From Aromatoleum anaerobium (GTDB taxonomy: Bacteria > Pseudomonadota > Gammaproteobacteria > Burkholderiales > Rhodocyclaceae): a DNA stretch of 64,000 nt. Position numbers and translations under genes: made by a program. Of the stretch, positions 1 through 9,474 are shown in pieces (position 1 is the stretch's first letter; every line of letters begins with the position of its first letter). The DNA lies in NCBI RefSeq assembly GCF_012910705.2, contig NZ_WTVG02000038.1, positions 186,001-250,000 of the forward strand, written 5' to 3'. The notes under the pieces were generated by a model. It saw only the letters and a list, made by a program, of their open reading frames with translations. It ran no database searches and had not been told where the DNA came from.

Positions 1-301
1 GCTCGTACAGCGGACCCGGCGACGCGAACACGCGGCGGCAGCCGGCGCCCCAGCGCGTCGTCGCGAAGCCGCCGAACGGGCGCGCCGCCTTCTGGCGTTC
101 GAGCAGTTCGGACTTGCGGGTAACCGGCAGCTTCGCGAGCGCTTCACGGCTCGTCACCGCGTCCGCGTCGACGCCGTCGAGCAGCTTCGCGAAAGCCGGG
201 GCATTCGCCTTCGCATGGGCGAGCTGCGCCGGCAGGCGAGCGAACAGCTCGCGTTCGCGCGCGGCGGGGTCACGGGTTTCTCGGGCGTCGTAGAAGTTCA
301 T
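1..301 (-). CDS. PaaK-like phenylacetate-CoA ligase family protein (partial, 5' part only)
   Basis: This is the first ~100 codons of a gene that runs off the left edge. The N-terminal sequence begins MNFYDARE and continues with LPVTRKSEL and a stretch ending FASPGPLYE, which I recognise from the N-terminus of phenylacetate-CoA ligase (PaaK)-type AMP-forming ligases. Such enzymes activate aryl or acyl acids with ATP and CoA. Two adjacent ATGs exist (304 and 301); the AAGGA box lies 7 bases before the 301 ATG, so I chose that one. It follows livF by 74 bases on the same strand and is probably the last gene of the transporter operon. The substrate cannot be told, and the adenylation motifs lie outside the window. 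Confidence 0.75.
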   Translation of the reverse strand, partial: MNFYDARETRDPAARERELFARLPAQLAHAKANAPAFAKLLDGVDADAVTSREALAKLPVTRKSELLERQKAARPFGGFATTRWGAGCRRVFASPGPLYE

Positions 302-375
302 CATTAAGTCCTTGGTACGGAAAGACGGCCGGATCAGGCGCGCGGCCGTCACGCTGGCTCCTCGGCCGTCCGCGC

Positions 376-1218
376 TCAGGAAAGCCAGCGCTTGCGCCGG
401 CGGTAATGCTTGACGTCGCGGAAGCTCTTCCTCCCCTCGCCCGACAGGCCGAGGTAAAACTCCTTGACGTCCTCGTTGTCCGCGAGGCCCTTGGCTTCGC
501 CTTCCATCACGATGCGGCCGTTTTCCATGATGTAGCCGTAGTCGGCGTAACGCAGCGCGACCATCGTGTTCTGCTCGGCGAGCAGGAAGCTGACCTGCTC
601 CTTCGCGTTCAGGTCCTTCACGATCTCGAAGATCTCCTCGACGATCTGCGGCGCGAGACCCATCGACGGCTCGTCGAGCAGGATCATCTCGGGCTTGGCC
701 ATCAGCGCGCGGCCGATCGCGCACATTTGCTGCTCGCCGCCGGAGGTGTAGCCGGCCTGCGACGTGCGCCGCTGCTTGAGCCGCGGAAAGTAGTGGTAGA
801 CCTTCTCGAGGCTGTCCTTCAGCTCGGTGCGCGAGATCGAGCGCGTATAGGCGCCGGTCAGCAGGTTCTCTTCGATCGTCAGGTGGCCGAAACAGTGGCG
901 GCCTTCCATGACCTGGATCACGCCGCGCCGCACGAGGTCGTTCGGCGTCATCCGGTCGATGCGCGCGCCCTTGAATTCGATGCTGCCTTTCGTCACGTCG
1001 CCGCGCTCGGCGCCGAGCAGGTTCGAGATCGACTTCAGCGTCGTCGATTTGCCCGCGCCGTTCGCGCCGAGCAGCGCGACGATGCGGCCTTTCGGCACGT
1101 CGAGCGACACGCCCTTGAGCACGAGGATCACGTGGTCGTAGATGACCTCGACGTTGTTGATGCTGAGGTACTGCGCTGCTGCCGGCGCGGCAGGGGCCGC
1201 GGCTGTATTCGTCTGCAT
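376..1218 (-). CDS. livF: Branched-chain amino acid-type ABC transporter ATP-binding protein LivF
   Basis: This is one of the two cytoplasmic ATPases of a Liv/HAAT-family importer. The 280-residue protein has a Walker A motif GANGAGKST at residues 51-59, an ABC signature in the variant form TSGGEQQ near 158, and a Walker B motif followed by DEP near 180. Length is slightly above the usual ~235-250 because of an Ala/Pro-rich N-terminal extension of about 15 residues and a basic C-terminal tail. It lies downstream of livK in a five-component transporter set (G, H, M, K, F). In this bacterial group such sets, next to acyl-CoA ligases, often import aromatic or fatty acids rather than amino acids; the substrate here is unknown. 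Confidence 0.93.
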   Translation of the reverse strand: MQTNTAAAPAAPAAAQYLSINNVEVIYDHVILVLKGVSLDVPKGRIVALLGANGAGKSTTLKSISNLLGAERGDVTKGSIEFKGARIDRMTPNDLVRRGVIQVMEGRHCFGHLTIEENLLTGAYTRSISRTELKDSLEKVYHYFPRLKQRRTSQAGYTSGGEQQMCAIGRALMAKPEMILLDEPSMGLAPQIVEEIFEIVKDLNAKEQVSFLLAEQNTMVALRYADYGYIMENGRIVMEGEAKGLADNEDVKEFYLGLSGEGRKSFRDVKHYRRRKRWLS

Positions 1219-1303
1219 GCTGTGTCTTCGCCTGTTGTAGTCTGCGCCCCGGGGCGCCCGAACCGGCGACGGGCGGATAAACTCCGCCCGCCGTCCGCTG
1301 CGT

Positions 1304-2626
1304 TCAGCTCTCCTTCGAGCAGTCGCGCGGCGTGATGCCCTTTTCCTTCGCGTAGGCCGCGGCCGATTCCTCGATCATCGGGCGCACGACGGACTGGTCG
1401 CCCTGGATCCAGTCGGTGACGACTTTCCATTTCGTGCCGTCCCACTGCTGGAACTTCACTTTTCCCGCACCTTCATGATCGGCGCAGGTGATCTTCAGGT
1501 CCGGCATGAACCCGGCGGCGCCGAGCTGGGTCAGCCGCGCGTTGTCGATGTCCAGGTTCTCGAAACCCCAGCGCGCCTGCTCGCCCGTCACCGGCTTGCC
1601 CTTGCCGTATTTTTCCTGCGCCTTGCGGATCGCCTCGACGGTGATGATGCCGTGCACCACGCCGCGGTTGTAGAGCACCGAGCCGACGCGGTCCTTGTCG
1701 GCCATGTTGCCGGCGTTCTTCGCATAAACGTGCTTCTGGATTTCCTGCACGACCGGATAGTTCGTTCCGGCGACGTTGAAGCCCGCTGCGGTGTAGCCTT
1801 TTGCCGCGTCGCCGGCGGGAATCGTGTCCTCTTCGGAGCCGGACCACCACACGCCGACGATCTTGTCGCGCGAATAACCGGTCTTGGCCGCGGTGCGCAG
1901 CGCGGTCGGGTTCATCACGCCCCAGCCCCACAGGATCACGTAGTCCGGCTTCATCTGGCGGATCTGCAGCCACTGCGCCTGCTGCTCGTTGCCGGGGTTC
2001 GCCACTGCGATCTTCTCGACCGTGAAGCCGTGCTTCGCCGCGAGCTTGTCGAGGATTGCATGCGACTCCTTGCCGTACGCCGAGTCGTGGTACAGCAGGC
2101 CGATCTTCTTGCCCTTCAGCTTGTCGATGCCGCCTTCCTTCGTGCCGAGGTAGTTGATGATCGCGGAGGCCTGGGTCCAGTACGTCGAGATCATCGGGAA
2201 GACCCACGGGAAGACGCGGCCGTCGGCGGCGTCGGTACGGCCGTAGCCGATCGTCACCATCGGGATCTTGTCCTGCGCGACCTTCTCGAGCACCGAGTAG
2301 GTGATGCCCGTCGACAGCGGCTGGAACACCGTGTTGCCGGTCGCGCCCTTCGTCTTCAGCCGCTCGTAGCATTCGACGCCGCGCGCGTTGTTGTATTCGG
2401 TTTCACACTCTTCCCACGTCAGCTTGACGCCGTTGATGCCGCCGTCGCGTGCGTTGATCATCGCCATGTAGTCGATCCAGCCGCCATACAGCGACGCGCC
2501 GTTCGAGCCGAACGGCCCGACGCGGTAGCTCGGCAGGCCGATGAACTGTTCCTGGGCCGCGGCATAGCCGGTGGCGAGCAGTCCGGCGACGGCGGCGCCG
2601 ATCAGTGCGGTGTGCTTCAGTTTCAT
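1304..2626 (-). CDS. livK: ABC transporter periplasmic substrate-binding protein (LivK-like)
   Basis: This 440-residue protein is the periplasmic receptor of the Liv-type importer. A signal peptide is visible (positive start MKLKH, hydrophobic core, probable cleavage after Ala-rich residues near 24). The body resembles the Peripla_BP_6 fold and is longer than classical LivJ/LivK (~370), matching the larger receptors found in transporters linked to aromatic or acyl-CoA catabolism. A strong ribosome site (GAGGAGG) lies 5 bases before the ATG. It sits between livM and livF on the same strand. The ligand cannot be derived from the sequence. Confidence 0.9.
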   Translation of the reverse strand: MKLKHTALIGAAVAGLLATGYAAAQEQFIGLPSYRVGPFGSNGASLYGGWIDYMAMINARDGGINGVKLTWEECETEYNNARGVECYERLKTKGATGNTVFQPLSTGITYSVLEKVAQDKIPMVTIGYGRTDAADGRVFPWVFPMISTYWTQASAIINYLGTKEGGIDKLKGKKIGLLYHDSAYGKESHAILDKLAAKHGFTVEKIAVANPGNEQQAQWLQIRQMKPDYVILWGWGVMNPTALRTAAKTGYSRDKIVGVWWSGSEEDTIPAGDAAKGYTAAGFNVAGTNYPVVQEIQKHVYAKNAGNMADKDRVGSVLYNRGVVHGIITVEAIRKAQEKYGKGKPVTGEQARWGFENLDIDNARLTQLGAAGFMPDLKITCADHEGAGKVKFQQWDGTKWKVVTDWIQGDQSVVRPMIEESAAAYAKEKGITPRDCSKES

Positions 2627-2721
2627 GTTGCCTCCTCTTCTTGTGTGTAATGGTGCTGCGTTCTACCTTGACCGCCGGCCGGCGAAGCCCCATTGCGGGC
2701 CGGTATTCGAGGGTTCGATGC

Positions 2722-3789
2722 TCAGTGCGGGAATGGCCACAGCCGCAGCTTTTCCTTGCCGATCTGCCACAGCCGCGCCAGTCCGTGCGGCTCGACGATC
2801 AGGAAGAAGATGATCAGGCCGCCGAAGATGATCAGTTCGAGGTTCGAGCCGAGCCCCGCCGGCATCGAGCCGGCGAACAGCGAGTGCATCGCGACGTTCA
2901 GGAAGATCGGCAGCAGCACGATGAACGCCGCGCCGAGGAAGGAGCCCATGATCGAACCGACACCGCCGATGATGATCATGAACAGGATCTTGAACGACAG
3001 GTCGAGGTTGAAGCCTTCCGGCTCGACCGTGCCGAGGTAGGCGTATGCGTACAGCGCGCCGGCGACGCCGCAATAGAACGACGACACCGCGAACGCCGAC
3101 AGCTTCGCGAACATCGGCCGGATGCCGATGACTTCGGCCGCCACGTCCATGTCGCGCACCGCCATCCACGAGCGGCCGGTCGTGCTGCGCACGAGGTTCT
3201 TCGCGGCGAGCGCGAGCACCGCGACGATGCCGAGCGTCAGCAGGTATTTCGACACCGGCGTATCGAACGCGAAGCCGAGGATCTCGATCTGCTGCGCGGA
3301 AATCACGCCCGAGGACGAGTTGTTCGAGAACCACGGGAACTTCACCAGCGCCCAGACGATGAAGAACTGCGCCGCGAGCGTCGCCACCGCGAGGTAGAAG
3401 CCCTTGATGCGCAGGCTCGGCAGGCCGAACGCGACGCCGACCAGCGCCGCGCACAGCCCGCCGATCGCCAGCGCGACGAGGAATGGCATGCCGTCGACGC
3501 GCAGCATGAAGTTGTACGCGCCGAACGCGCCGACCGCCATGAACGCCGCCGAACCGAGCGACAGCTGGCCGGCATAGCCGGTGAGGATGTTCAGGCCGAT
3601 CGCGGCGAGCGAGAAGATCAGCACCGGGATGAGGATCGCCTGAAGCCAGTACTCGCTGGCGAGAAACGGCAGGACGAGGAAGAAGAAGCCGAGGATCGCG
3701 ATGAACCCGACCCTGTCCTGGCGGATCGGGAAGATCTGCTGATCTTCCTGGTAACTGACCTTGAACTGGCCCGCTTCACGATAAAGCAT
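2722..3789 (-). CDS. livM: Branched-chain amino acid-type ABC transporter permease LivM
   Basis: This is an inner-membrane permease of the Liv importer, about 355 residues, with many hydrophobic segments and the characteristic BPD_transp_2 core (for example AIGLNILTGYAGQLSLG). I chose the ATG at 3789 (MLYREAG) because a GGAGA box precedes it by about 7 bases; an upstream in-frame codon at 3843 would add 18 residues atypical of the family. It pairs with LivH as the transmembrane heterodimer. It is followed by livK after 95 bases. Confidence 0.92.
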   Translation of the reverse strand: MLYREAGQFKVSYQEDQQIFPIRQDRVGFIAILGFFFLVLPFLASEYWLQAILIPVLIFSLAAIGLNILTGYAGQLSLGSAAFMAVGAFGAYNFMLRVDGMPFLVALAIGGLCAALVGVAFGLPSLRIKGFYLAVATLAAQFFIVWALVKFPWFSNNSSSGVISAQQIEILGFAFDTPVSKYLLTLGIVAVLALAAKNLVRSTTGRSWMAVRDMDVAAEVIGIRPMFAKLSAFAVSSFYCGVAGALYAYAYLGTVEPEGFNLDLSFKILFMIIIGGVGSIMGSFLGAAFIVLLPIFLNVAMHSLFAGSMPAGLGSNLELIIFGGLIIFFLIVEPHGLARLWQIGKEKLRLWPFPH

Positions 3790-3881
3790 GCATTGTCTCC
3801 AAATTTCATTAGTCGCAACCCGCCCGCCGCCGGGCCGCCCCAAGGCGGGCGGCGCCGGGGCTTAGCCCCAAGCGTGGGGGC

Positions 3882-4808
3882 TCACACTCTGTCGATGTGG
3901 CGCTCGCCGAACAGCCCTTCGGGGCGGATCAGCAGGAAGCCGAGCGCGAGCACGTACGGGAACCAGCCTTCGATGCCGCCGCCGACGAACGGACCGATGT
4001 ACACCTCGGCGAGCTTCTCCGACGCGCCGATGATCAGCCCGCCGACGATCGCTCCGGGCACCGACGTGAAGCCGCCGAGGATCAGCACCGGCAGCGCCTT
4101 CAGCGCGGTGAAGGTCAGCGCGAACTGCACGCCGCTGCGCGCGCCCCAGATCAGCCCGGCGACGAGCGCGACGAAACCGGCCACCGCCCACACGATCGCC
4201 CAGATGTGCTGCAGCGGGATGCCGATCGACAGCGCCGCCTGGTGGTCGTCGGCGACCGCCCGCAGGGCGCGGCCGACCTTCGTGTATTGGAAGAACAGCG
4301 CGAGCGACGCGACGAGCGCACCGGCGAGCGTGGCAGCGAAGAGATCGAACTTCGACACCAGGATATCGGCGCTCTCCATGATCCATTCGACCGGCTCGTC
4401 GGCGATGCCCAGGCTCAAGCCCCGCACGTTCGCACCCCACAGAGCCTGCGCGATCCCCTCGATGAGGAAGGTCAGGCCGATCGTCGCCATGAACAGCGTG
4501 ATGTGCGGCTGGTTCACGAGCGGGCGCAGCACGACCTTCTCGGTCAGGATGCCGAGCACGATCATCGCCGCGAGCGCGAGCACGAACGCGAGCCAGAACA
4601 CGACGTTGCTGTCCGCGTCGAGCCCGGTCCAGCCCGGCAGCACCTCCTGGAAGCCGACGAAGGTCAGCGCGGCGAAGAACACCATCGCGCCCTGGGCGAA
4701 GTTGAACACCCCCGACGCCTTGTAGATCAGCACGAAGCCGAGCGCGACCAGCGCGTACAGCACGCCCGACAGCAGGCCGCCGATCAGCACTTCGAAAAAG
4801 AATCCCAT
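3882..4808 (-). CDS. livH: Branched-chain amino acid-type ABC transporter permease LivH
   Basis: This 308-residue inner-membrane permease has the LivH-like start (GLLSGVLYALVALGFVLIYK) and the late motif PVLILGGFTSVPGAIVGG, typical of the HAAT family coupling region. It has about eight hydrophobic segments and normal family length. A GGGAG box lies upstream of the ATG. It sits 31 bases after livG and 92 bases before the livM start, all on the minus strand. Confidence 0.93.
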   Translation of the reverse strand: MGFFFEVLIGGLLSGVLYALVALGFVLIYKASGVFNFAQGAMVFFAALTFVGFQEVLPGWTGLDADSNVVFWLAFVLALAAMIVLGILTEKVVLRPLVNQPHITLFMATIGLTFLIEGIAQALWGANVRGLSLGIADEPVEWIMESADILVSKFDLFAATLAGALVASLALFFQYTKVGRALRAVADDHQAALSIGIPLQHIWAIVWAVAGFVALVAGLIWGARSGVQFALTFTALKALPVLILGGFTSVPGAIVGGLIIGASEKLAEVYIGPFVGGGIEGWFPYVLALGFLLIRPEGLFGERHIDRV

Positions 4809-4839
4809 CCTTGTCTCCCGATCTCTTTTTTGTCCGCGC

Positions 4840-5673
4840 TCAATGCGAGGTGCCGAGGTAGGCGGCGATCACTTCCGGATTGTTCTTGACCTCGTCCGGC
4901 GCGCCGTCGCCGATCTTCTTGCCGTAGTCGAGCACGACGACGCGATCCGAGATGTCCATGACGACCCCCATGTCGTGCTCGATCAGCACGATCGTCGTGC
5001 CGAACTGGTCGTTCACATCGAGGATGAAGCGGCACATGTCCTGTTTCTCCTCGACGTTCATGCCGGCCATCGGCTCGTCGAGCAGCAGCAGCGACGGCTC
5101 GGCGGCGAGCGCGCGGCCGAGCTCGACGCGTTTCTGCAGGCCGTACGGCAGCCGCCCGACGGGCGTCTTGCGGATGCCCTGGATCTCGAGGAAATCGATG
5201 ACTTCCTCGACTTTCAGGCGGTGCTCGATCTCCTCCTGCCGCGCGCGGCCCCAGTACAGCGCGTGCTGGAAGAGGTTGCATTTCATCTTCAGGTTGCGCC
5301 CGGTCATGATGTTGTCGAGCACGCTCATGCCCTTGAACAGCGCGATGTTCTGGAAAGTGCGCGCGATGCCCTGCGCGGCGGCGACATGCGGCTCCATCTT
5401 CTGGCGCAGCTCGCCGCGGAACATGATGCGGCCTTCCTGCGGGTGATAGACGCCGTTGATGACGTTCAGCATCGAGCTCTTGCCCGCGCCGTTCGGGCCG
5501 ATGATCGAGCGGATCTCGTGCTCGCGCACGTCGAAGCTGATGTTCGTCAGCGCCTTGACGCCGCCGAACGACAGCGAGATGCCCTGCAGGTCGAGGATCA
5601 CGTCGCCGATGCGCCGCTCGGCCACGGGCGGCTGCGCAACGGGAGCCACTTGAATCAGGTCGTTCATCATCAT
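4840..5673 (-). CDS. livG: Branched-chain amino acid-type ABC transporter ATP-binding protein LivG
   Basis: This is the second ATPase of the importer, 277 residues, with Walker A GPNGAGKSS, the switch regions and a Walker B region LLLLDEPMAGM. The signature motif is the variant PYGLQ, as in other LivG proteins. Three consecutive ATGs occur at the start; an AGGAGG box that overlaps the stop codon of the upstream ligase serves them. That stop lies only about ten bases away, so coupling with the acyl-CoA synthetase is likely. Confidence 0.93.
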   Translation of the reverse strand: MMMNDLIQVAPVAQPPVAERRIGDVILDLQGISLSFGGVKALTNISFDVREHEIRSIIGPNGAGKSSMLNVINGVYHPQEGRIMFRGELRQKMEPHVAAAQGIARTFQNIALFKGMSVLDNIMTGRNLKMKCNLFQHALYWGRARQEEIEHRLKVEEVIDFLEIQGIRKTPVGRLPYGLQKRVELGRALAAEPSLLLLDEPMAGMNVEEKQDMCRFILDVNDQFGTTIVLIEHDMGVVMDISDRVVVLDYGKKIGDGAPDEVKNNPEVIAAYLGTSH

Positions 5674-5682
5674 CGCTCCTCC

Positions 5683-7659
5683 TCAGGCGGCCTGCTTCGC
5701 GGCTTGCGGCGCGAAGGTCTTCGCGTCTTCGATGCGCAGCTCGGCGCTGATGCGGCCTTCCCGCCCATCCTCGTATTTGACGACTGTCTCGATGCGCTGG
5801 CTCTTCCGCCCGTCGAACAGCGCCTCGATCAGCACCCCGTAGCGTTCCGCGATGAAATTGCGCCGCACCTTGCGCGTGCGCGTCAGCTCGCCGTCGTCGG
5901 CGTCGAGCTCCTTGTGCAGGATCAGGAAGCGGCGGATCTGCGAGCCGCTCATCTTCGGATCGACGGCGAGGTCGGCATTGACTTTCTCGACGCAGTCGCG
6001 GATCAGCTCATACACCGCCGGCTGCGACGCGAGGTCGGTGTAGCCCGAATACGCCATGCCCTTCCTCTCGGCCCAGTTGCCGACCGCCTCGAGGTCGATG
6101 TTGATGAACGCGGTGACGCAGTCGCGGCCGTTGCCGAACGTGACCGCCTCCTTCACGTACGGGAAGAACTTCACCTTGTTCTCGATGTAGTTCGGTGCGA
6201 ACATCGACCCGTCGTTGAGCTTGCCGACGTCCTTGGCGCGGTCGATGATCTTCAGGTGGCCGTCCTCGTCGAAGAAGCCGGCGTCGCCGGTCATGAAATA
6301 GCCGTCGGCGTTGATCGATTCCGCGGTCGCATCCGGGCGCTTGTAGTAGGCCTTCAGCAGCATCGGTCCCTTGACCAGGATCTCGCCCTTGTCGTCGAGC
6401 TTGACCTCGACGAACGGCGCCGGCTTGCCGACCGAATCGAGCTTGATCTGGCCATCCGGCTGCAGGCACACGTAGGCGCAGGTCTCGGTCTGGCCGTAGA
6501 GCTGCTTCAGGTTCACGCCGATCGAGCGGTAGAAGCGGAACAGATCCGGGCCGATCGCCGCGCCCGCGGTGTAGGCGACGCGGATGCGGCTCATGCCGAG
6601 CACGTTCTTCAGCGGCCCGTACACGAGGAAGTTGCCGAGCGCGTACTGCACGCGGTCGCCCACCGACACCGGCTTGCCGTCGAGGATGTCGGCACCGCAG
6701 CGGCGCGCGACGTCCATGAAGTGGTGGAAGAGCTTGCGCTTCACCGCGCCCGCGTCCTCCATGCGGATCATCACCTGGGTGAGCAGGTTCTCGAACACGC
6801 GCGGCGGCGCGAAATAGTAGGTCGGACCGATTTCGCGCAGGTCGGTCATGACCGTGTCGCCCGACTCGGGGCAGTTGATCGTGAAACCGGCGACCATCGC
6901 CTGCGCGAACGAGAACAGGTGATCGCCGACCCACGCCATCGGCAGGTACGACAGGATGTCCTCCCGGTCGGTCAGCCGGTCGAACTCCATGCCGCCGGTC
7001 GCGGCGGCGATGAACGCGCCATGCGTCTGGCACACGCCTTTCGGCTTGCCGGTCGTGCCGGACGTGTACAGCATCACCGAGATGTCGTCGGAAGCGCCCT
7101 TGTCGATCTCGGCGTCGAGGAAATCGGGGTGATTGCGGTCGTGGATGCGCCCCATCTCCTGCAGCGCGTCGAGCCCCATCAACAGCGTCTGGGTGTAATG
7201 CCGCATGCCGCGCGGGTCATCGTAGATGACATGCCGCAGCAGCGGCACTTCCGCCTCGATCTCGAGCATCTTGTCGACCTGCTCCTGGTCCTCGACGACG
7301 GCGAACTGGATCTCGGCATCCTGCAGCACGTAGATCATCTCCTGCGCGACCGCGTCCTGGTACAGCATCACCGGGATGCCGCCGAGGCACTGGCACGCGG
7401 CGACCGACCAGTACAGCCGCGGCCGGTTGTCGCCGATGATCGCGAGCCGGTCGCCGCGCTTGAAGCCCAGTTCGGCGAGCCCGCACGCGATCGCGCGGAC
7501 GTTCTGCGCCACGGCTGCCCAGCTATGGGTTTGCCAGATGCCGTATTCCTTCTCGCGCATCGCCGGCCGGTTCGGCCGCACGCTGGCGTGGTGCATCAGC
7601 AGCCGCGGGAACGTATCCAGCGCGGCCAAGTGCACGGCTTGCCCGGTCGATTCGGACAT
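5683..7659 (-). CDS. AMP-forming long-chain acyl-CoA synthetase family protein
   Basis: This 658-residue ANL-superfamily ligase activates a carboxylic acid to its CoA thioester through an acyl-adenylate. The phosphate-binding loop LYTSGTTGKPKG is at about residues 197-208; the adenine-binding region (LYGQTE) and the hinge aspartate region (GDAGFFDEDGHL) follow. The length and internal insertions fit the long-chain/very-long-chain type (FadD15-like) rather than acetyl-CoA synthetases. I chose the ATG at 7659 since AAGGAGGA lies about 6 bases upstream; an in-frame GTG at 7665 is less likely. It is the first gene of the liv operon, so the transporter probably imports its substrate. Confidence 0.88.
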   Translation of the reverse strand: MSESTGQAVHLAALDTFPRLLMHHASVRPNRPAMREKEYGIWQTHSWAAVAQNVRAIACGLAELGFKRGDRLAIIGDNRPRLYWSVAACQCLGGIPVMLYQDAVAQEMIYVLQDAEIQFAVVEDQEQVDKMLEIEAEVPLLRHVIYDDPRGMRHYTQTLLMGLDALQEMGRIHDRNHPDFLDAEIDKGASDDISVMLYTSGTTGKPKGVCQTHGAFIAAATGGMEFDRLTDREDILSYLPMAWVGDHLFSFAQAMVAGFTINCPESGDTVMTDLREIGPTYYFAPPRVFENLLTQVMIRMEDAGAVKRKLFHHFMDVARRCGADILDGKPVSVGDRVQYALGNFLVYGPLKNVLGMSRIRVAYTAGAAIGPDLFRFYRSIGVNLKQLYGQTETCAYVCLQPDGQIKLDSVGKPAPFVEVKLDDKGEILVKGPMLLKAYYKRPDATAESINADGYFMTGDAGFFDEDGHLKIIDRAKDVGKLNDGSMFAPNYIENKVKFFPYVKEAVTFGNGRDCVTAFINIDLEAVGNWAERKGMAYSGYTDLASQPAVYELIRDCVEKVNADLAVDPKMSGSQIRRFLILHKELDADDGELTRTRKVRRNFIAERYGVLIEALFDGRKSQRIETVVKYEDGREGRISAELRIEDAKTFAPQAAKQAA

Positions 7660-8014
7660 ACCCACTTCCTCCTTCGGATCGATACCTTTCGCTTATGTGC
7701 CCGAACCCTGCTGTTCGCTGCAGGCTTGCGGGATGGCGCAGCGCTGGCGCCGGGGTCCCGGTCCGGTCGGAGGACCGGGACGGAACGTGTTGATGGGTAG
7801 TGTCGCAAGCGATGTTTGCGCAACTGTTTGGGAAATGTAGTCAATTATTGCAATGGCGCCGCGAGGCAGCACACAACGTCACGCCGTCCGAAAAAAAGCT
7901 GCATGGAATAACCTGAATGGTTTTCGCCATTCGTTAGAATCGGGCTTCACAGAAGGGCGATCGCGCCTGCTGGCGGACGAAGCCGGCGGAACGCGCCGCT
8001 CAAACGGAGCGACC
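7660..8014. other. Divergent intergenic region between the liv operon and the DUF4124 gene
   Basis: This 355-base stretch carries the start signals of two divergent units. It holds a clear inverted repeat (arms 7755-7764 and 7772-7781, 7-base loop), given separately, and an AT-richer patch around 7815-7925. I see no convincing gene in it; an in-frame extension of the DUF4124 gene upstream to 7853 lacks the look of a secreted protein start. Confidence 0.5.
7755..7781. repeat. 10-bp inverted repeat upstream of the liv operon
   Basis: The arms gtcccggtcc and ggaccgggac are perfectly complementary around a 7-base loop. It lies about 95 bases before the first gene of the minus-strand operon. It could be an operator or an RNA hairpin in the leader; no T-run follows on either strand, so a simple terminator is less likely. 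Confidence 0.45.
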
Positions 8015-8491
8015 GTGCAGGAACGTCCATTCACCTTCCGCCTCCTTGCGCTTTGCATCGGCGCCGCCGTGCTGGCGCCCCCTCCCCCCGCGCACGGGCA
8101 GGTCTACAAATGCCGGGAAGGCGGCGGGACGGTGTTTTCCGGCACCCCCTGCGATGCCGAGTCAACGCCGCTGGAAGTGAAGCCGGCGGCGGGCGACTAC
8201 GATCGGCTCGACGACCTGCGGGCGCGCTCGCGAACCGAGACCGGTCGCGTCGAACTGAGGCGCATTGACGACGAGCGGGCGGCCCGGCGCCACGAGGCGG
8301 CCGTCGAAAATGATTTACGGCGAAAAGCCGAATCGGATCGCTGCACGCAGATTCGCGAAGACAGGGCCAGGGCGCAGCGCCTGGCAAAGACGCGGCGGCA
8401 CCCCGACAATGCCCGGCACGAAGGGGAGACCGCGAAAAAGCTGTCGGAGCGGGAGTTTTTCGAGTGCCGGCACGCCGGGCAACTGCGATGA
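8015..8491 (+). CDS. DUF4124 domain-containing secreted protein
   Basis: The protein is about 158 residues. It has an N-terminal signal peptide (hydrophobic LLALCIGAAVLA, then AHG before QVYKC) and the QVYKCREGGGTVFSG segment typical of DUF4124, where two cysteines (in YKC and TPC) probably form a disulfide. The C-terminal half is highly charged and probably helical. I chose the GTG at 8015 because a GGAG box lies 5 bases before it and the signal peptide then starts normally. The function of DUF4124 proteins is not established; they are common in betaproteobacterial periplasms. Confidence 0.72.
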   Translation: MQERPFTFRLLALCIGAAVLAPPPPAHGQVYKCREGGGTVFSGTPCDAESTPLEVKPAAGDYDRLDDLRARSRTETGRVELRRIDDERAARRHEAAVENDLRRKAESDRCTQIREDRARAQRLAKTRRHPDNARHEGETAKKLSEREFFECRHAGQLR

Positions 8492-8564
8492 AACGCCGTA
8501 GGGCGGGGCACACGCCATCGGGTAAAATCCCCAGCTTCGCCGACCGGCGCACGCGCTCCCGCCC

Positions 8565-9203
8565 ATGGAAATCATCAATCTCCTCATCGACATCGTCATG
8601 CACCTCGACAAGCACCTCGAGGCGCTCGTCCAGTCTTACGGGATATGGATCTACGCGATCCTGTTCGCGGTGATCTTCAGCGAAACGGGTTTCGTCGTCA
8701 CGCCGTTCCTGCCGGGCGACTCGCTGCTGTTCGTCGCCGGCGCGCTCGCGGCGGTGGGCGGCATGGACATCGGCGTGCTGATCGCCGTGCTGACCGTCGC
8801 CGCGGTGCTCGGCAACACCGTCAACTACGCCATTGGCCGCTACTTCGGGCCGAAGGTGTTCCAGTGGGAGAACTCGCGCCTCTTCAACAAGGCGGCGCTG
8901 ATGAAGACGCACCTTTTCTACGAGAAGCACGGCGGCAAGACGCTCGTCATCTCGCGTTTTTTGCCGCTATTCCGCACCTTTGCCCCGTTCGTCGCCGGCA
9001 TCGGCAGCATGACGTATGCACGCTTCACGCTGTTCAACGTCATCGGCGCGCTGGCATGGGTCGTATCGCTGACGTTCGCCGGCTACTGGTTCGGCAACAT
9101 GCCATGGATCAAGCAGAACCTCACGCTCGTCATCGTCGCGATCATCGTCCTGTCGCTCGTGCCGGTCGCGGTCGGCGCGTGGAAATCACGCTCGGCGGCG
9201 TAA
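8565..9203 (+). CDS. DedA family membrane protein
   Basis: This 212-residue integral membrane protein belongs to the DedA/VTT family, proposed to act as lipid scramblases or flippases (undecaprenyl phosphate and phospholipids). Visible family features are the acidic-proline motif FSETGFVVTPFLPGDSLLF in the first third and ISRFLPLFRTFAPFVAGIG in the middle, which contains the conserved arginine. Hydrophobic segments flank both re-entrant regions. It stands alone on the plus strand. Confidence 0.92.
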   Translation: MEIINLLIDIVMHLDKHLEALVQSYGIWIYAILFAVIFSETGFVVTPFLPGDSLLFVAGALAAVGGMDIGVLIAVLTVAAVLGNTVNYAIGRYFGPKVFQWENSRLFNKAALMKTHLFYEKHGGKTLVISRFLPLFRTFAPFVAGIGSMTYARFTLFNVIGALAWVVSLTFAGYWFGNMPWIKQNLTLVIVAIIVLSLVPVAVGAWKSRSAA

Positions 9204-9474
9204 GGCAGGTGCCGGCGATCCGGCCGATCGCCCTCCCGCAGCGCCCTCCCGCAGCGGTCTCGCGCCGCCGTCCGCCCGTCAACCTACCGTCGTTGCGCCA
9301 GAACATTCCGGCCACTACCCTGAAAGCAGGAGGGTGGCACGATCTGCGAAAGCTCCGGTCTTATTGTCGATCGGGCAACGCGCCGGCAAACCATCGCCAC
9401 GTCGTGCAGGACAGCCACGATCAAATCCAGCGAGACCGCGCGTCCCTCCGGGCGCGGGGTACAAAAGGAAGATC

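Noticed and set aside
2605-4725. 706-codon plus-strand frame opposite livM and livH
   Set aside because: It covers two transporter genes in antisense, is very Arg/Glu/Asp rich and shows no domain.
4843-7800. Very long open frame on the plus strand opposite livG and the acyl-CoA synthetase
   Set aside because: It is antisense to well-conserved genes, rich in Arg, Asp, His and Val as expected from high-GC shadow frames, has no ribosome site and no recognisable domain.
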